Shown: positions 8,264 to 18,254, counted from the first letter of the stretch. The stretch: 64,000 nucleotides of DNA from Ruegeria sediminis (GCF_005938215.1 NZ_VCPD01000003.1:1-64000); one strand, 5' to 3'. Numbers and translations are program-made. The notes: generated from the sequence alone by a model not told the origin.

Positions 8264-8962
8264 ATGCACAGGAATTCGAGGCCAACCAGGTTCTTGATCG
8301 GCGCGGTATTCAGCGTCCTATGCGCCAGTCAGGCGCCTGGCCAACAGCAGGCCGAGAACGTCACCCTCACAGACATTCGTGGCATGGTGTTTTGCGAATT
8401 CCTGCTGATCACCGACAAGGATGTCACGATCTACAATACGTCGGCCAATGGAGAATGTGATCTAGACACGTTCAGCCAGCTCGACCCGGCTGACATCGCA
8501 ACGGAACACGGCGCCAAGCAGGCGCAACTCAACGGGCCGAAATACTGGATCATGGACGAGCAGACGCTTGGACTGGGCGAAACCAAGACTTTCGGCGGGA
8601 TCGAGGCGCGCTATGCGGCCACCCTTCCGCTTGCATCCTTGGGCTCTGGCGAAGGGGCGGATCCCTACGCGCCCTATGTGACCCAAAAGGAACAAAAGAT
8701 GGTCTACCACGCCGGTAAGCCAGTTTATGAATTGGTCGACAAGGATGGCAACGCCTACGTTTTGAATGCCTACGGTGCTCAGGTTGAAAACGGCGACCCC
8801 TCCAATCTGGAAAAGCAGTTGAAGCCGGCTGAGGGATGGACCTTCCGCAGTCGCATCCTCGACGAAGAAATGGTGATCATCCAGAAAGGGGATCGACCGA
8901 ACAAGATGGTCGGCGATGACATGCACCAGTATTACTCTCTTGAGGAGAGAGACGGCGGATGA
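8264..8962 (+). CDS. Secreted protein of unknown function, 232 residues
   Basis: It begins at ATG 8264, 30 bp after the previous stop, with a signal peptide (FLIGAVFSVLCASQAPGQQ). The mature part has an N-terminal GMVFCEFLLITDKDVTIYNT segment, and later KPVYELVDKDGNAYVLNAY and an LxPAEGWTFRSRILDEEMVI stretch. This pattern resembles a periplasmic protein family I have seen only as hypothetical. Its stop overlaps the porin start by 4 nt (ATGA), so it is translationally coupled. Function unknown. Confidence 0.65.
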   Translation: MHRNSRPTRFLIGAVFSVLCASQAPGQQQAENVTLTDIRGMVFCEFLLITDKDVTIYNTSANGECDLDTFSQLDPADIATEHGAKQAQLNGPKYWIMDEQTLGLGETKTFGGIEARYAATLPLASLGSGEGADPYAPYVTQKEQKMVYHAGKPVYELVDKDGNAYVLNAYGAQVENGDPSNLEKQLKPAEGWTFRSRILDEEMVIIQKGDRPNKMVGDDMHQYYSLEERDGG

Positions 8963-10290
8963 ACGATGTCGATTGGGATGAACAGAAAGAATCGGGCATG
9001 CGGAGAACATTTCTTGCCGTTCTGATCCTCTTCGGCGCCGCTCTCAGCGCTGGAGACGACGCCTGGGCACAATCCTCGGGTTCCGGCAGCAGCCAAACCC
9101 AAACCTATTCGGGATATCCGCCTTCCAACAGCCTCGAAGGTGGCGACAGTGTTGTCCAGGATCTATCGATCGACGATACCAAGCTCGATCCGGTGCTGAG
9201 CTTTCCCAAGATCGAGAAGTTCTTTCAGCCGTTCTTCGATTGGAAGAAGCGACTGAACGAGAACACCGGGCTGAAGCTGCAATTCAGCTATCAGACGCTC
9301 TATCAACGCACCGACGAGCCGGTCACCTACGAGGATGCCTTTGCCGGCAGGGGACAGATCCAGGGCTCGTGGACGCTGTTAAACCGCGGCGGTGAGAATG
9401 AAGGCAGGCTGACCTTTCGCCTGGAGAACCGTCACACCATCAACAGCGCCATTCCGCCCAGCCAGTTGGCCTTTCAGTTCGGAAGCATCGCTCCGTCGGG
9501 CACGGGGTTCAGTGATTTCGGCACAGTGTTGACCGAATTGGCCTGGCGGCAATCCCTGATGGACGGAAAGTTCAGGTTCATCGTCGGCAAGATCAGTGCG
9601 ATTTCCTGGTATAACGTGCACGCGATGTCCTCATCGATGCGCGGCTTCCAGAATACCGCGCTGCAAAGCAGCTTGTCGAAGCCGGCTCCGGGACGGGGTA
9701 TCGGCGCCGGGTTCGGCTATGAATTCACACCACATTTCGTGATGGTCGCCGGCATCCACGATGCCAATGCCAAGACGGACGAGAACCCGTTTGACACGAT
9801 TGGCGAGAAGGAATTCTACAGCTCCGTGGAATTCAGATACTATCCGACCACGCCGGATCGATGGCGATACGACCAGGTGCGCCTGCAATTCTGGTACCAG
9901 GATCCCAAGACCGCCTCGGGAACGCCTGCCGGCTACGGGGCCACTTTCACCGCCAGCCATCTGTTTCAGGATCGCTACTACCCGTTCGTTGTCGCCGGCA
10001 TATCCAACGGTAAAGCGTCGACCTTCAAGAAGGACGTGATCGCTGGCCTTGGAATAGGTTTGGATACCAAGCACCGCGCGGCCAGCGACCTGATCGGGTT
10101 GGCGGTCAGTTGGGGCGATCCATCGAATGCGGCGCTGCAGGACCAGACCACGGCGGAGCTGTTCTACCGCTTCCAGCTTGCGCAGCGCCTGGCATTCACG
10201 CCATCAGTGCAATATGTGCGCAATCCGGCCGCCAACCCGTCGCAGACGGATGCGTGGCTTTTCGGCTTCCGCACACGCTGGACCTTCTAG
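8959..10290 (+). CDS. OprB-like outer-membrane porin
   Basis: The start overlaps the preceding stop (ATGA). An internal ATG at 8998 (MRRTFLAVLILFGAALSAG) would give a more canonical signal peptide. The rest is a repeating pattern of short amphipathic strands with aromatic girdles (TGLKLQFSYQTLYQR, RYDQVRLQFWYQDP, TTAELFYRFQL), ending on an aromatic residue in RTRWTF, as outer-membrane barrels do. Length (about 430) and strand pattern fit carbohydrate-selective OprB-family porins. With the secreted propeller and two periplasmic proteins upstream it probably admits the ligand on which this operon acts. Confidence 0.7.
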   Translation: MNDVDWDEQKESGMRRTFLAVLILFGAALSAGDDAWAQSSGSGSSQTQTYSGYPPSNSLEGGDSVVQDLSIDDTKLDPVLSFPKIEKFFQPFFDWKKRLNENTGLKLQFSYQTLYQRTDEPVTYEDAFAGRGQIQGSWTLLNRGGENEGRLTFRLENRHTINSAIPPSQLAFQFGSIAPSGTGFSDFGTVLTELAWRQSLMDGKFRFIVGKISAISWYNVHAMSSSMRGFQNTALQSSLSKPAPGRGIGAGFGYEFTPHFVMVAGIHDANAKTDENPFDTIGEKEFYSSVEFRYYPTTPDRWRYDQVRLQFWYQDPKTASGTPAGYGATFTASHLFQDRYYPFVVAGISNGKASTFKKDVIAGLGIGLDTKHRAASDLIGLAVSWGDPSNAALQDQTTAELFYRFQLAQRLAFTPSVQYVRNPAANPSQTDAWLFGFRTRWTF

Positions 10291-10422
10291 GCCGGCCACT
10301 TCCGCCTATGATTCAATCAGGACCCCGGCGCTCGCCGGGTGCGATCTATTGATCTGCTTGATCCTCTCATCGACCCGTCCTACTTTCGAAATCCCGGACC
10401 TTCGAAGCCAGGAAGACGTTGA

Positions 10423-11430
10423 GTGTCAAAGACGATCCCTCTCATCCGGGCCGCCAACATCCTGCCCATCGTCCGCTTCATGGAGGCGAACAGGCTTCCC
10501 GTCGATGCATACCTGGAAGGCGCAGATCTGACCTATTGGTTTCACTTGGAGCCGCTCAGCCCGGTGCCACTTCGGAACGGAATTCAGCTGTTGCGCGATC
10601 TCTCCCGCGATCATGGCTCCGACGTTGGGTCCAGCATCGTCAGTCAGGGGACCGTTGCGGAACTGGCGTTCATCGGGGGTGTCGCGCTCGGCAGCCGCAC
10701 TCCGGCCGAGGCGCTGCAGCGCGTGAGTTTTGCGCTGCCGCTTCATTCCTCGCATGAACAGATTCTGGTCGAACAACAAGACGACCATCTGGTCGTGGAA
10801 CAAAACCTCCACTTGAATGTTGACGCTGAAAGCCTTCACGCCGTTCAGGTCATGTTCTTTTCGCTGATTCAGCAATTGTGCAGGTTCACGGCAATGCGGC
10901 CACCGTTTTTCTCAAGAATCGAGGCTGTGCCTCATCCTGTGACCGGCCTGGGTGATGTCGAGGAGTTGTTCGACGCCCAGGTCGTGCCGTCCAAAAGGCC
11001 AAGCGGGCGCCTTTGGATCAGAGACGAAGTAGCGAGAAATCCGTTCCGCATAGTCGCTCGTGACCGCTCGCGGACCGTCGACATCCGCAGCATCCCGCCC
11101 TTGGCCGAAGACCGGACCTTGGCCGGATCCGTTCGTCCCCTGATGGACGCCATGCTGCACGACAGCGCCCCGACCATTGCCAGGGTAGCCCGGGCCGGAG
11201 GTATGACAGTTCGCACAATGCAACGGCGCCTGTCACAGGAAGGGACATCGTTTTCCGACCAACTCGACCTCGTGCGCCGCAGGTTGGCGCTTCAATTGAT
11301 CGGGAGAGAAGATTCCGGTCTGTCAGAAATCACGGATCGTCTTGGTTATTCCTCCTCGCCGGCACTTGTCCGTGCCGTCCGCCGCCTGACCGGCACGACG
11401 CCAATGCAGCTGAAGCGGTGGAGCCAATGA
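10423..11430 (+). CDS. AraC-family transcriptional regulator
   Basis: GTG start at 10423 after AGGAAG. Residues 1-200 resemble the N-terminal ligand-sensing half of OruR-type AraC regulators (arabinose-binding-like fold). The C-terminal 90 residues carry both helix-turn-helix units: PTIARVARAGGMTVRTMQRR and SEITDRLGYSSSPALVRAVR, ending GTTPMQLKRW. It stands alone 132 bp after the porin operon and upstream of an FAD oxidase, so either could be its target. Effector unknown. Confidence 0.85.
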   Translation: MSKTIPLIRAANILPIVRFMEANRLPVDAYLEGADLTYWFHLEPLSPVPLRNGIQLLRDLSRDHGSDVGSSIVSQGTVAELAFIGGVALGSRTPAEALQRVSFALPLHSSHEQILVEQQDDHLVVEQNLHLNVDAESLHAVQVMFFSLIQQLCRFTAMRPPFFSRIEAVPHPVTGLGDVEELFDAQVVPSKRPSGRLWIRDEVARNPFRIVARDRSRTVDIRSIPPLAEDRTLAGSVRPLMDAMLHDSAPTIARVARAGGMTVRTMQRRLSQEGTSFSDQLDLVRRRLALQLIGREDSGLSEITDRLGYSSSPALVRAVRRLTGTTPMQLKRWSQ

Positions 11431-11743
11431 TCTGCGGCAAACCCTGAAACACCTACATTGCGGTGCTAAATCTGGCTCCATCGGACAACTAGTGGTGCCC
11501 AGATGATATGCTCATGCGGGCCGGCTCGTCGCTTTCCAGATCGCGGAATAATTATGGTCAGAACCCAACCGTCCCCGAAAGCGGAGTGTGTTAATATGCG
11601 CGCGTGGGAAAGACACGCGGAACTGACCGGCGCGTTCAAGATTTGGTTGCGAGCTGTAGGTCTCTGTCGGCGCTAGAGCCGGTATCTCGGAATGGTCACT
11701 TGTTTGCCGCGTTGCCACACAAGCAATTCAGGGGGGAATCGAT
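11431..11743. other. 313-bp intergenic region between AraC gene and FAD oxidase
   Basis: No gene, tRNA or clear repeat is seen. It must hold the promoter of the FAD oxidase, whose ribosome-binding site CAGGGGGGAA sits just before the ATG at 11744. GC content drops in the middle (AATAATTATGG, TGTGTTAATATG), but no confident -35/-10 pair can be named. Confidence 0.4.
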
Positions 11744-13114
11744 ATGAGTATCAAGACACCTAGTGAACTCAGAGAACTGGTACGTGGTGACGTGATCGTC
11801 GAGGGCGACTCCGGTTACGAGGAAGCCCGCTCCGTCCACAACGGCATGATCGACAGGCGCCCGGCAGTGATTGTCAGGGTCATGAATGCCGGAGACGTGA
11901 TGACCACTATTAACTACGCCCGGGATTACGGCCTGGAATTGTCGGTCAGGGGCGGTGGTCACAGCGGCCCCGGGTTTGGCACAAACGATGGCGGAGTTGT
12001 AATTGACTTCTCGCAGATGCGAGGTGTCCGTGTTGATCCCGCTTTAAGAACGGCAAGAGCCGAGGGTGGCACCACCTGGGGCGACTTCAACGCAGCCACT
12101 CATGCCTTTGGCTTAGCCACCACCGGCGGCATTATTTCAACAACCGGCATTGCCGGCCTCACGCTCGGCGGCGGAATTGGATACCTGACACGCGGGGTCG
12201 GATTGTCGCTGGACAACTTGGTATCTGCGGATGTTGTGACCGCCGATGGCAAGATGGTGTTCGCAAGCGAAGATGAGAACGCTGACTTGTTCTGGGCAAT
12301 TCGCGGGGGCGGAGGAAACTTCGGCGTGTGCACCTCCTTGGAATACAAGCTGCACCCCGTTCAAAACGTGTATTGGGGCCCGATGTTTTACGAGGTCGAA
12401 GAAGCGGAGAATATCTTCAAGTTCTATCGGGAATACATCAAGGATGCACCGGAAGAGATGGGCGCTTTTCCAGCATTCCAGATCGCTCCGCCATTGCCCT
12501 TCATTCCTGAAGACAGGCACGGCGACATGTTTGTCGCTATTGTTGCCTGTTGGTCTGGTGATCCCGCGGAAGGGGAACGCCAGTTCAAGGCTTTCCATGA
12601 AGTTGCGGAGGTCAAGGCCGAGATGGTGGGACCAGTACCCTATCCGGCAATTAACGCGGCCTTCGACGGTCTCTTCCCAACGGGAATCCGCCAGTATTGG
12701 AAAGGCAACTTCGTCAAGGAACTGACAGACGAAGCCATCGCGGCACACGTCGAACACGGCCCAAATGCGCCAAACGCGAGCTCAACCATGCACCTTTACC
12801 CCATTAACGGAGCCTGTCATCGGGTTGCATCAGATGCCACCGCGTTTGGCCATCGCGATTCAAACTTCTCGATGGTTGTCATTGCTGCATCGCCCGATCC
12901 CGCCGACGACGAGATCAATACAAAATGGGTCCGCGACTACTCGGACGCACTGGCCCCACACTCGGAGGCCGGTGGCTACATTAACTTCATGGACGATGAC
13001 GACACGGACCGCGTCCGGGCAAACTATGGTGACAACTACGACAGGCTCTTGAGTATCAAGCGAACCTATGACCCGGACAACCTCTTCAGGGTCAATCAAA
13101 ACATCGCGCCCTGA
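11744..13114 (+). CDS. FAD-linked oxidase of the berberine-bridge / PCMH type
   Basis: ATG 11744 has a strong GGGGGG purine tract upstream. The FAD-binding PCMH fold is clear: LSVRGGGHSGPGFG (about residue 70, the His being the usual covalent 8-alpha flavin ligand), then TTGGIISTTGIAGLTLGGGIGYL and FWAIRGGGGNFGV. The C-terminus has the BBE signature YGDNYDRLLSIKRTYDPDNLF. The second covalent Cys of bicovalent members is not obvious (GGIGYLTRGVG). Such enzymes oxidise sugars, alcohols or phenolics with O2. No signal peptide, so it is cytoplasmic. Probably transcribed alone; substrate unknown. Confidence 0.85.
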   Translation: MSIKTPSELRELVRGDVIVEGDSGYEEARSVHNGMIDRRPAVIVRVMNAGDVMTTINYARDYGLELSVRGGGHSGPGFGTNDGGVVIDFSQMRGVRVDPALRTARAEGGTTWGDFNAATHAFGLATTGGIISTTGIAGLTLGGGIGYLTRGVGLSLDNLVSADVVTADGKMVFASEDENADLFWAIRGGGGNFGVCTSLEYKLHPVQNVYWGPMFYEVEEAENIFKFYREYIKDAPEEMGAFPAFQIAPPLPFIPEDRHGDMFVAIVACWSGDPAEGERQFKAFHEVAEVKAEMVGPVPYPAINAAFDGLFPTGIRQYWKGNFVKELTDEAIAAHVEHGPNAPNASSTMHLYPINGACHRVASDATAFGHRDSNFSMVVIAASPDPADDEINTKWVRDYSDALAPHSEAGGYINFMDDDDTDRVRANYGDNYDRLLSIKRTYDPDNLFRVNQNIAP

Positions 13115-13393
13115 CCTTCTAGCGGCCCACCTTTAACTGTTCTCGATTCCCGACTGGAGCGGTGGACCATCTCGGCTGGAGAGGCTGAGCAAATCCTGCG
13201 CATCAACAGCGGCCTGGAGTTCACAGGAGCCGCACACAGCGCCGGTAGAAGGGTTCGGCATGTGGAGAGTGATTAAGGTAACCAACGGCGCTGTACGACG
13301 CACCAATAGAGCATTCTCGCGACACAAGCCTCTGCAGACTTGAAAACGTGATGCGTGCTTGAGTGAATCGGTGTCCCCTCGCATGATGGAACT

Positions 13394-16300
13394 ATGGGCG
13401 ACGCTGTTGAAAGCTGGCTGCAAAACTTGGGCCTGCAACAATATTCTGATGTGTTTCGTGAGAATGACGTCGATCTGCGGGTCTTGCCTCATCTTACGGA
13501 AGATGACCTGAAAGAACTTGGGGTCAGCCTGGGTCATAGACGCATCTTGCTGGCAGCAATTGATGAGGTGGTGTCCTCGGACCAAGCCGGTCGTACGGAA
13601 CCTCCGGCAGAGCAACCAAAACCGGCGCGTGCTGCCGAGCGGCGTCATCTTACGGCACTCTTTACCGACTTGGTCGGGTACACAGAAATGACCAACCGTT
13701 TTGGCGCCGAAGAGATGCGCAGCTTGCTTCAAAGCTATCAAGATGCGGTTGCTGCTGAAGTTTCTCGATTTGGTGGCAAGATAGCCAAGTACCTCGGCGA
13801 CGGGCTTCTGGTCTATTTCGGCTGGCCTGTCGCCTATGAAGACCACCCTTATCGCGCTATTGCCTCCGGACTTGAGATCTTGACCCGGATTGGGTCGATC
13901 AAGGCGCCGGATGGAAAACCGCTCTCCGCCCGTATCGGTGTTGCCAGCGGGCTTGTGGTTGTGGGTGATTTGATCGGACGGAATGCGCGAGAGGAGAGCG
14001 CAGTGACGGGCAGTATCATGAACCTCGCCGCTCGCATCCAGGCGCAGGCGCCACCCAATAGTCTTGTGATCCCCGCCGAGATGAAATCGCTACTTGGGGA
14101 TGCCTTCGAATATCAAGAGCTTGGCGACCTCCAACTGAAAGGCTTCGACGCACCTCAAACGGTGCTGCAAGTTGCCCGCGAAAAGAAAGCGGAAAGCCGC
14201 TTTCGTGCCGCACACCATGATACTGCTTTGAAAACCGTGGGGCGTCAGCATGAACTTGGGTTATTGGAACAAACGTGGTCCCGTGCGCGGTCCGGGACGG
14301 GCGAGGCGGTAATCTTGATCGGCGAACCGGGTATCGGGAAATCGCGCTTGGTTGAAGATTTCCTGGACAAGCATGCGGAATTCGAAGGCACTGATATCAT
14401 CCGGCTGAACTGCTCGCCATACTTCACAACCACCCCATTTCACCCAGTTGCGGAGCGCATCACTCAGGATGCCGATCTGCTGCCGGTCGATGATGCGGCC
14501 GGAGTCACCACGAAACTCCGCGCGCTGCTGGAAGGCCGGCAAACTCCAAATCTCGATAATGTACTGCAAGTATATGCCGCGCTGGTGGCACCTCACGTTG
14601 AAGCCGCGCAACCGGTTGTCTCGTTGCCGCCATCAGAGCAAAGGGATCTTGTAACCCAGACCATGCTCGAGGTTTTGCGCCATCGCGCATCTGCCCGACC
14701 ATTGCTGCTCGTGGTCGAGGACGCGCACTGGATTGATCCTTCGACAGCAAGACTTCTGGATCGTATCGTGGCCACCTGTTCGGACATACGCCTTATGGTG
14801 CTTCTTACGCACCGGCCCGACTGGAACGGCGATTGGACTACGCAGCACAACAACGTTACCACTCTGAATGTGCGCCGCCTAAACACAGAACAGGCGATCG
14901 AATTGATTAAGCAGGTTGCTGGATATGTACCGGACGATGAGGTCGTTCAGGACATCGTTGCCCGCACCGATGGCGTTCCGCTCTATGTGGAGGAAGTAGC
15001 GCGTGCGGTCACTTCGGACGGAGCGCAGGCCACAGGTGAAGTGCCATCTTCGTTACAAGGGGCCATGATGGCCCGTCTTGACGCCGTCTCAGAGGAGGCC
15101 AAGCAGACCGCGCTAACTGCCTCGGTCTTTGGCCGGGAGTTTTATTCGGACGTGCTTGCTTCGGCAATGGGCTGGTCCGAGGAGAAGGTTAGCGACATCC
15201 TGAAAGATTTGTGCCGGTCTGGCCTGATCTACGAAAGCGGTCAAAGGCGAAACGCATATTTGTTTCGCCATGCGCTTCTTAGAGATACCGCCTATCAGTC
15301 CATGGTCTCGATGACACGGAAGGAACGACACCAAAAGGCTGCGGAAGCCCTTGTGACGCTTCGTCCTGCTTTCATTGAACGAGAGCCGGAACTGGCGGCG
15401 CGACATTTCACGGAAGCGGGACGCCCAAAAGAGGCCTTTACGTATTGGCGGGCAGCGACTGAAAAGGCGCTTGCCGGTTCCGCCAGCGAAGAGGCGGTGG
15501 CCAATGCCGAAGAGACATTTAAGGTTGCCGGGCAGTTGAGTAGTGAAGCACCAACCGAGCAAATCATCGCGCGCACGTTGTTGGGGCGCAGTTTCGAAAG
15601 TATTGGCCGACTACCTGAGGCGCTTGAAGCTCTGGACCAGGCCGTCGGGGCAGCACGGAAATCTGGCCTGCCAGACCTGTTTTGCGAAGCCTCATACCGG
15701 ATGGCAGATGCCTCACTGATGTCGAGCCAAAACGTAGGCGAAGCCTACGCCACATGCTGTGAAGCGATAGAGATGCTCCCTGGAGACAATGAAAGGATGC
15801 GATGCCGTCTGCTGAGCCAGTTAGCCCGCTGCGCCATGCATACCGGTCTCTTTGCGGAAAGCGCCGAATACAGCCGAGAGGCTCTGGCGCTCGCAACCAG
15901 AACTGGTGATGCTAGATCACAGTTCACTGTGATGATGTCGCGCTTCTTCGCGCCGGTGATTGCTCGCGAACCCGAGGAGGTTTCAAATTGGCGCGCGCGG
16001 CTGACAGAGATGCAATCCGTGGCAGATACGCTGGGTGAAGTGGATCGTGGTCGCGACCGATCCATCAATTTCTTCGTCGCTATGGAAATGGGCGATCGGG
16101 AGATGGCTGAGCGCGCATTGAACCGGCTGGCCAAGGTCGGACGTGCTCGCCAGCACCCGCAGCTGCACTGGGTCGAACAACATGGGCGCGCATTGATTGC
16201 TATTCTGGATGGGGATTTCGCCGCCGCCGGAGCCTACGCGGAAACGGCGCTCAGGATTGGACGGGAGACTCATGGCGCCCATGTCGAGGGCGTCTACGGA

Positions 16301-16918
16301 GTGCAGATGTTTACACTGCGGCGAGAACAAGCACGGCTAGGAGAAGTTGCCCCTGTGATCAAGAAACTTCTGGATGACAACCCGGGCGACATGTCATGGA
16401 AGCCTGGCTTTGGGGTCATCGCGGCAGAACTCGGTCACTTCGATGCTGCCCGCCGCATCCTGGACGAGATTGCCGAAACTGGCTTTGATCTGCCAATGGA
16501 TGCGCTGTACTCGACCACGCTCGCCTATCTTTCTGACATATGTACGGCCGTCACCGCCGATCGCCTGGCGGAACAACTTTATAGCCTTCTTCTGCCGTAT
16601 CGGGACATCACTGTGACGGCCGGAGTTACCACTGTATGCAATGGGGCCGCCGGCCGCCGCTTGGGTTCACTGGCAGCGCTGCTTGGAGATTGGGAAAATG
16701 CGCAGCAACATTTCGAGATGGCGCTGGAGATTGACACAAGAATGCGGGCTGTGCCCTGGGTTGCACACACCAAGGCAGCCTTTGCACGAGCGTTGCGGCG
16801 TCGAGGTCGACAGGAAGACGCCAAGGCCGCAGGTCTACTTGAAGTTGAAGCGATGGAAATAGCTTCAAAACACGGTATGATTTCTTTGACCTCAACGCTT
16901 CAAGGACAGGTCCATTAG
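13394..16918 (+). CDS. SAM domain - class III nucleotidyl cyclase - AAA ATPase - TPR protein
   Basis: A 1174-residue cytoplasmic signalling protein. Residues 1-62 form a SAM domain (VESWLQNLGLQQYSDVFREN). Residues 80-250 are a class III adenylate/guanylate cyclase with both metal aspartates, FTDLVGYT (D92) and KYLGDGLLVYFG (D136). Residues about 280-600 are an ATPase with Walker A GEPGIGKS (310-317) and Walker B LLLVVEDAHWID (437-448). The remainder is helical TPR-like repeats. This matches soluble-adenylate-cyclase-like proteins common in rhizobia and roseobacters. The catalytic residues are present, so it should make cAMP; the signal is unknown. ATG 13394 has only a weak GATGGAA upstream. 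A DUF4242 gene follows after 29 bp. Confidence 0.9.
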   Translation: MGDAVESWLQNLGLQQYSDVFRENDVDLRVLPHLTEDDLKELGVSLGHRRILLAAIDEVVSSDQAGRTEPPAEQPKPARAAERRHLTALFTDLVGYTEMTNRFGAEEMRSLLQSYQDAVAAEVSRFGGKIAKYLGDGLLVYFGWPVAYEDHPYRAIASGLEILTRIGSIKAPDGKPLSARIGVASGLVVVGDLIGRNAREESAVTGSIMNLAARIQAQAPPNSLVIPAEMKSLLGDAFEYQELGDLQLKGFDAPQTVLQVAREKKAESRFRAAHHDTALKTVGRQHELGLLEQTWSRARSGTGEAVILIGEPGIGKSRLVEDFLDKHAEFEGTDIIRLNCSPYFTTTPFHPVAERITQDADLLPVDDAAGVTTKLRALLEGRQTPNLDNVLQVYAALVAPHVEAAQPVVSLPPSEQRDLVTQTMLEVLRHRASARPLLLVVEDAHWIDPSTARLLDRIVATCSDIRLMVLLTHRPDWNGDWTTQHNNVTTLNVRRLNTEQAIELIKQVAGYVPDDEVVQDIVARTDGVPLYVEEVARAVTSDGAQATGEVPSSLQGAMMARLDAVSEEAKQTALTASVFGREFYSDVLASAMGWSEEKVSDILKDLCRSGLIYESGQRRNAYLFRHALLRDTAYQSMVSMTRKERHQKAAEALVTLRPAFIEREPELAARHFTEAGRPKEAFTYWRAATEKALAGSASEEAVANAEETFKVAGQLSSEAPTEQIIARTLLGRSFESIGRLPEALEALDQAVGAARKSGLPDLFCEASYRMADASLMSSQNVGEAYATCCEAIEMLPGDNERMRCRLLSQLARCAMHTGLFAESAEYSREALALATRTGDARSQFTVMMSRFFAPVIAREPEEVSNWRARLTEMQSVADTLGEVDRGRDRSINFFVAMEMGDREMAERALNRLAKVGRARQHPQLHWVEQHGRALIAILDGDFAAAGAYAETALRIGRETHGAHVEGVYGVQMFTLRREQARLGEVAPVIKKLLDDNPGDMSWKPGFGVIAAELGHFDAARRILDEIAETGFDLPMDALYSTTLAYLSDICTAVTADRLAEQLYSLLLPYRDITVTAGVTTVCNGAAGRRLGSLAALLGDWENAQQHFEMALEIDTRMRAVPWVAHTKAAFARALRRRGRQEDAKAAGLLEVEAMEIASKHGMISLTSTLQGQVH

Positions 16919-16947
16919 CCATCTGCATCAAGAGATTGGAGAGATGC

Positions 16948-17205
16948 ATGCCCCGCTTTATTATTGAACGCAAATTTGCCGAGCAGCTGGAAATCTCCAA
17001 CGACGCCAAGCTGCATATCAAGGAAATCAATGACGAAGAGGGAATCGAGTGGATATTCTCCTTCTTGAGCGCCGACAAACGCAAAACATACTGCCTGTAC
17101 GAGGCCCCGGACGAGGAGTCGATTCGGCGTGCAGCAAAACGGCTGGACATACCCGCTGATGTGATCACGCCGGTCGACAGAGTCGATCCCGGAATATTTG
17201 CGTGA
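16948..17205 (+). CDS. DUF4242 small protein
   Basis: I start at ATG 16948 (MPRFIIERKF) with TTGGAGAG upstream; a TTG four codons earlier is possible. The 85 residues match DUF4242: an N-terminal strand, GIEWIFSFLSADKRKTYCLY, then EAPDEESIRRAAKRLDIPAD and a closing VDPGIF. Some DUF4242 proteins bind nickel, but no function can be assigned here. It follows the cyclase gene by 29 bp and is probably co-transcribed with it, an arrangement that recurs in this kind of signalling operon as far as I recall. Confidence 0.75.
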   Translation: MPRFIIERKFAEQLEISNDAKLHIKEINDEEGIEWIFSFLSADKRKTYCLYEAPDEESIRRAAKRLDIPADVITPVDRVDPGIFA

Positions 17206-17366
17206 TTCCGCCTTGAGGGTTGACGTCATCCGCGGCATGCGCGGCGTCCCGGTGAAGTTGTTATCATCCACGCGCTAAGAAGGGCGCTCACTTCATATCG
17301 ACGTGACATTGGACGCGCTCTGGGGAATTTCGTCACTATACCGCAGTTGATCAGCCGTCGGACTAT

Positions 17367-18254
17367 TCAGTTGGCGTTCAGCCCGAATGGTTGGCGAGAG
17401 TGAAGCCTCTGCTTCCAGCTGTTTTCTCGGGCGATGACGTCCTCGGGCGGCAGATCCGGGGCGAGACGCTCTAGAATGCTAAACCGGAAGTTTCGAGGAT
17501 TGCGGTCGCGAAGCTCGCGATTCCCGCCGTGGCCGTCGCGGGCATAGGCCTGCCAACGCCCGAGGATATTGTCGCGACCGTACGCCGAGCCAACGTAGGC
17601 CCGTCGATCCTCTTCGTCGAAGATGAGGTAGATCCCGCGCCATTCTGCGAGCCGCGCACGCCAGGAGGCTGGAAGGTTCGCGAGTTCAGCAAATGTCAGA
17701 TCGATCTCTCTCCAGTCTGGCGGCGGAGCGGCAAATGCGCTTTCCTCGAGGATCGCGTGGACAGGGAAACTGCCACGGTCCACCCAGCGGAACCAAGAGC
17801 GTTCGGGTGGCGGATAGTCGATGACAAGCCGGCCGCGCCAGTCGCTGTAGAAAGGCAACCTTTCCAAATCGAACTGCATCTCCGTGCCAACCTGCTCGAC
17901 CCTCTCCGCCGTGAGGCCCTCATAACCCATGTCTCTGAGTGTCTGGTTCTCCGCAATTTGCCAGAAGGTGGCAAAGTCAAGCGCTCGGCTTCCAATAACA
18001 CGGTAGAAGCCGATGAAATGGGCCTTTCCGGGAACGAGGCCGAGGAAACTCGCCACGAACTCGGCTCGACGAATAGCCGTTGCCGGCCGGCCTGGAACGG
18101 ACTGATAAGCTTCGAAAAGCTCGGGATGTTCCGTGATGATCCACGGTATGGCGCGGGCGAGCCGGGGCTCAAAAGGGTGATGGCGCAGCAAGACGATGCG
18201 TTCCCGCGCATCGGGATCGAAACCGTGGGCTCTCAACAGATCCTTGAAATCCAT
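17367..18254 (-). CDS. GIY-YIG nuclease-family protein
   Basis: I chose ATG 18254 (MDFKDLLRAHGF) with GGAAGGTG 9 nt upstream; the frame is open further but has no better start. Residues about 195-295 form a GIY-YIG domain (RGIYLIFDEEDRRAYVGSAY, then NILGRWQAY and a C-terminal Glu in IARENSWKQRLHS). The N-terminal 190 residues form an unrecognised domain (GKAHFIGFYRVIGS, PFYSDWRGRLVIDYP). Proteins of this architecture occur near integrases and may cut DNA. It precedes the integrase on the same strand, 198 bp away. Role in the island is unknown. Confidence 0.75.
   Translation of the reverse strand: MDFKDLLRAHGFDPDARERIVLLRHHPFEPRLARAIPWIITEHPELFEAYQSVPGRPATAIRRAEFVASFLGLVPGKAHFIGFYRVIGSRALDFATFWQIAENQTLRDMGYEGLTAERVEQVGTEMQFDLERLPFYSDWRGRLVIDYPPPERSWFRWVDRGSFPVHAILEESAFAAPPPDWREIDLTFAELANLPASWRARLAEWRGIYLIFDEEDRRAYVGSAYGRDNILGRWQAYARDGHGGNRELRDRNPRNFRFSILERLAPDLPPEDVIARENSWKQRLHSRQPFGLNAN

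Noticed and set aside
13133..13846. 237-codon minus-strand frame upstream of and overlapping the cyclase gene
   Set aside because: Its 5' half is antisense to the SAM and cyclase domains, and the rest has no recognisable content.
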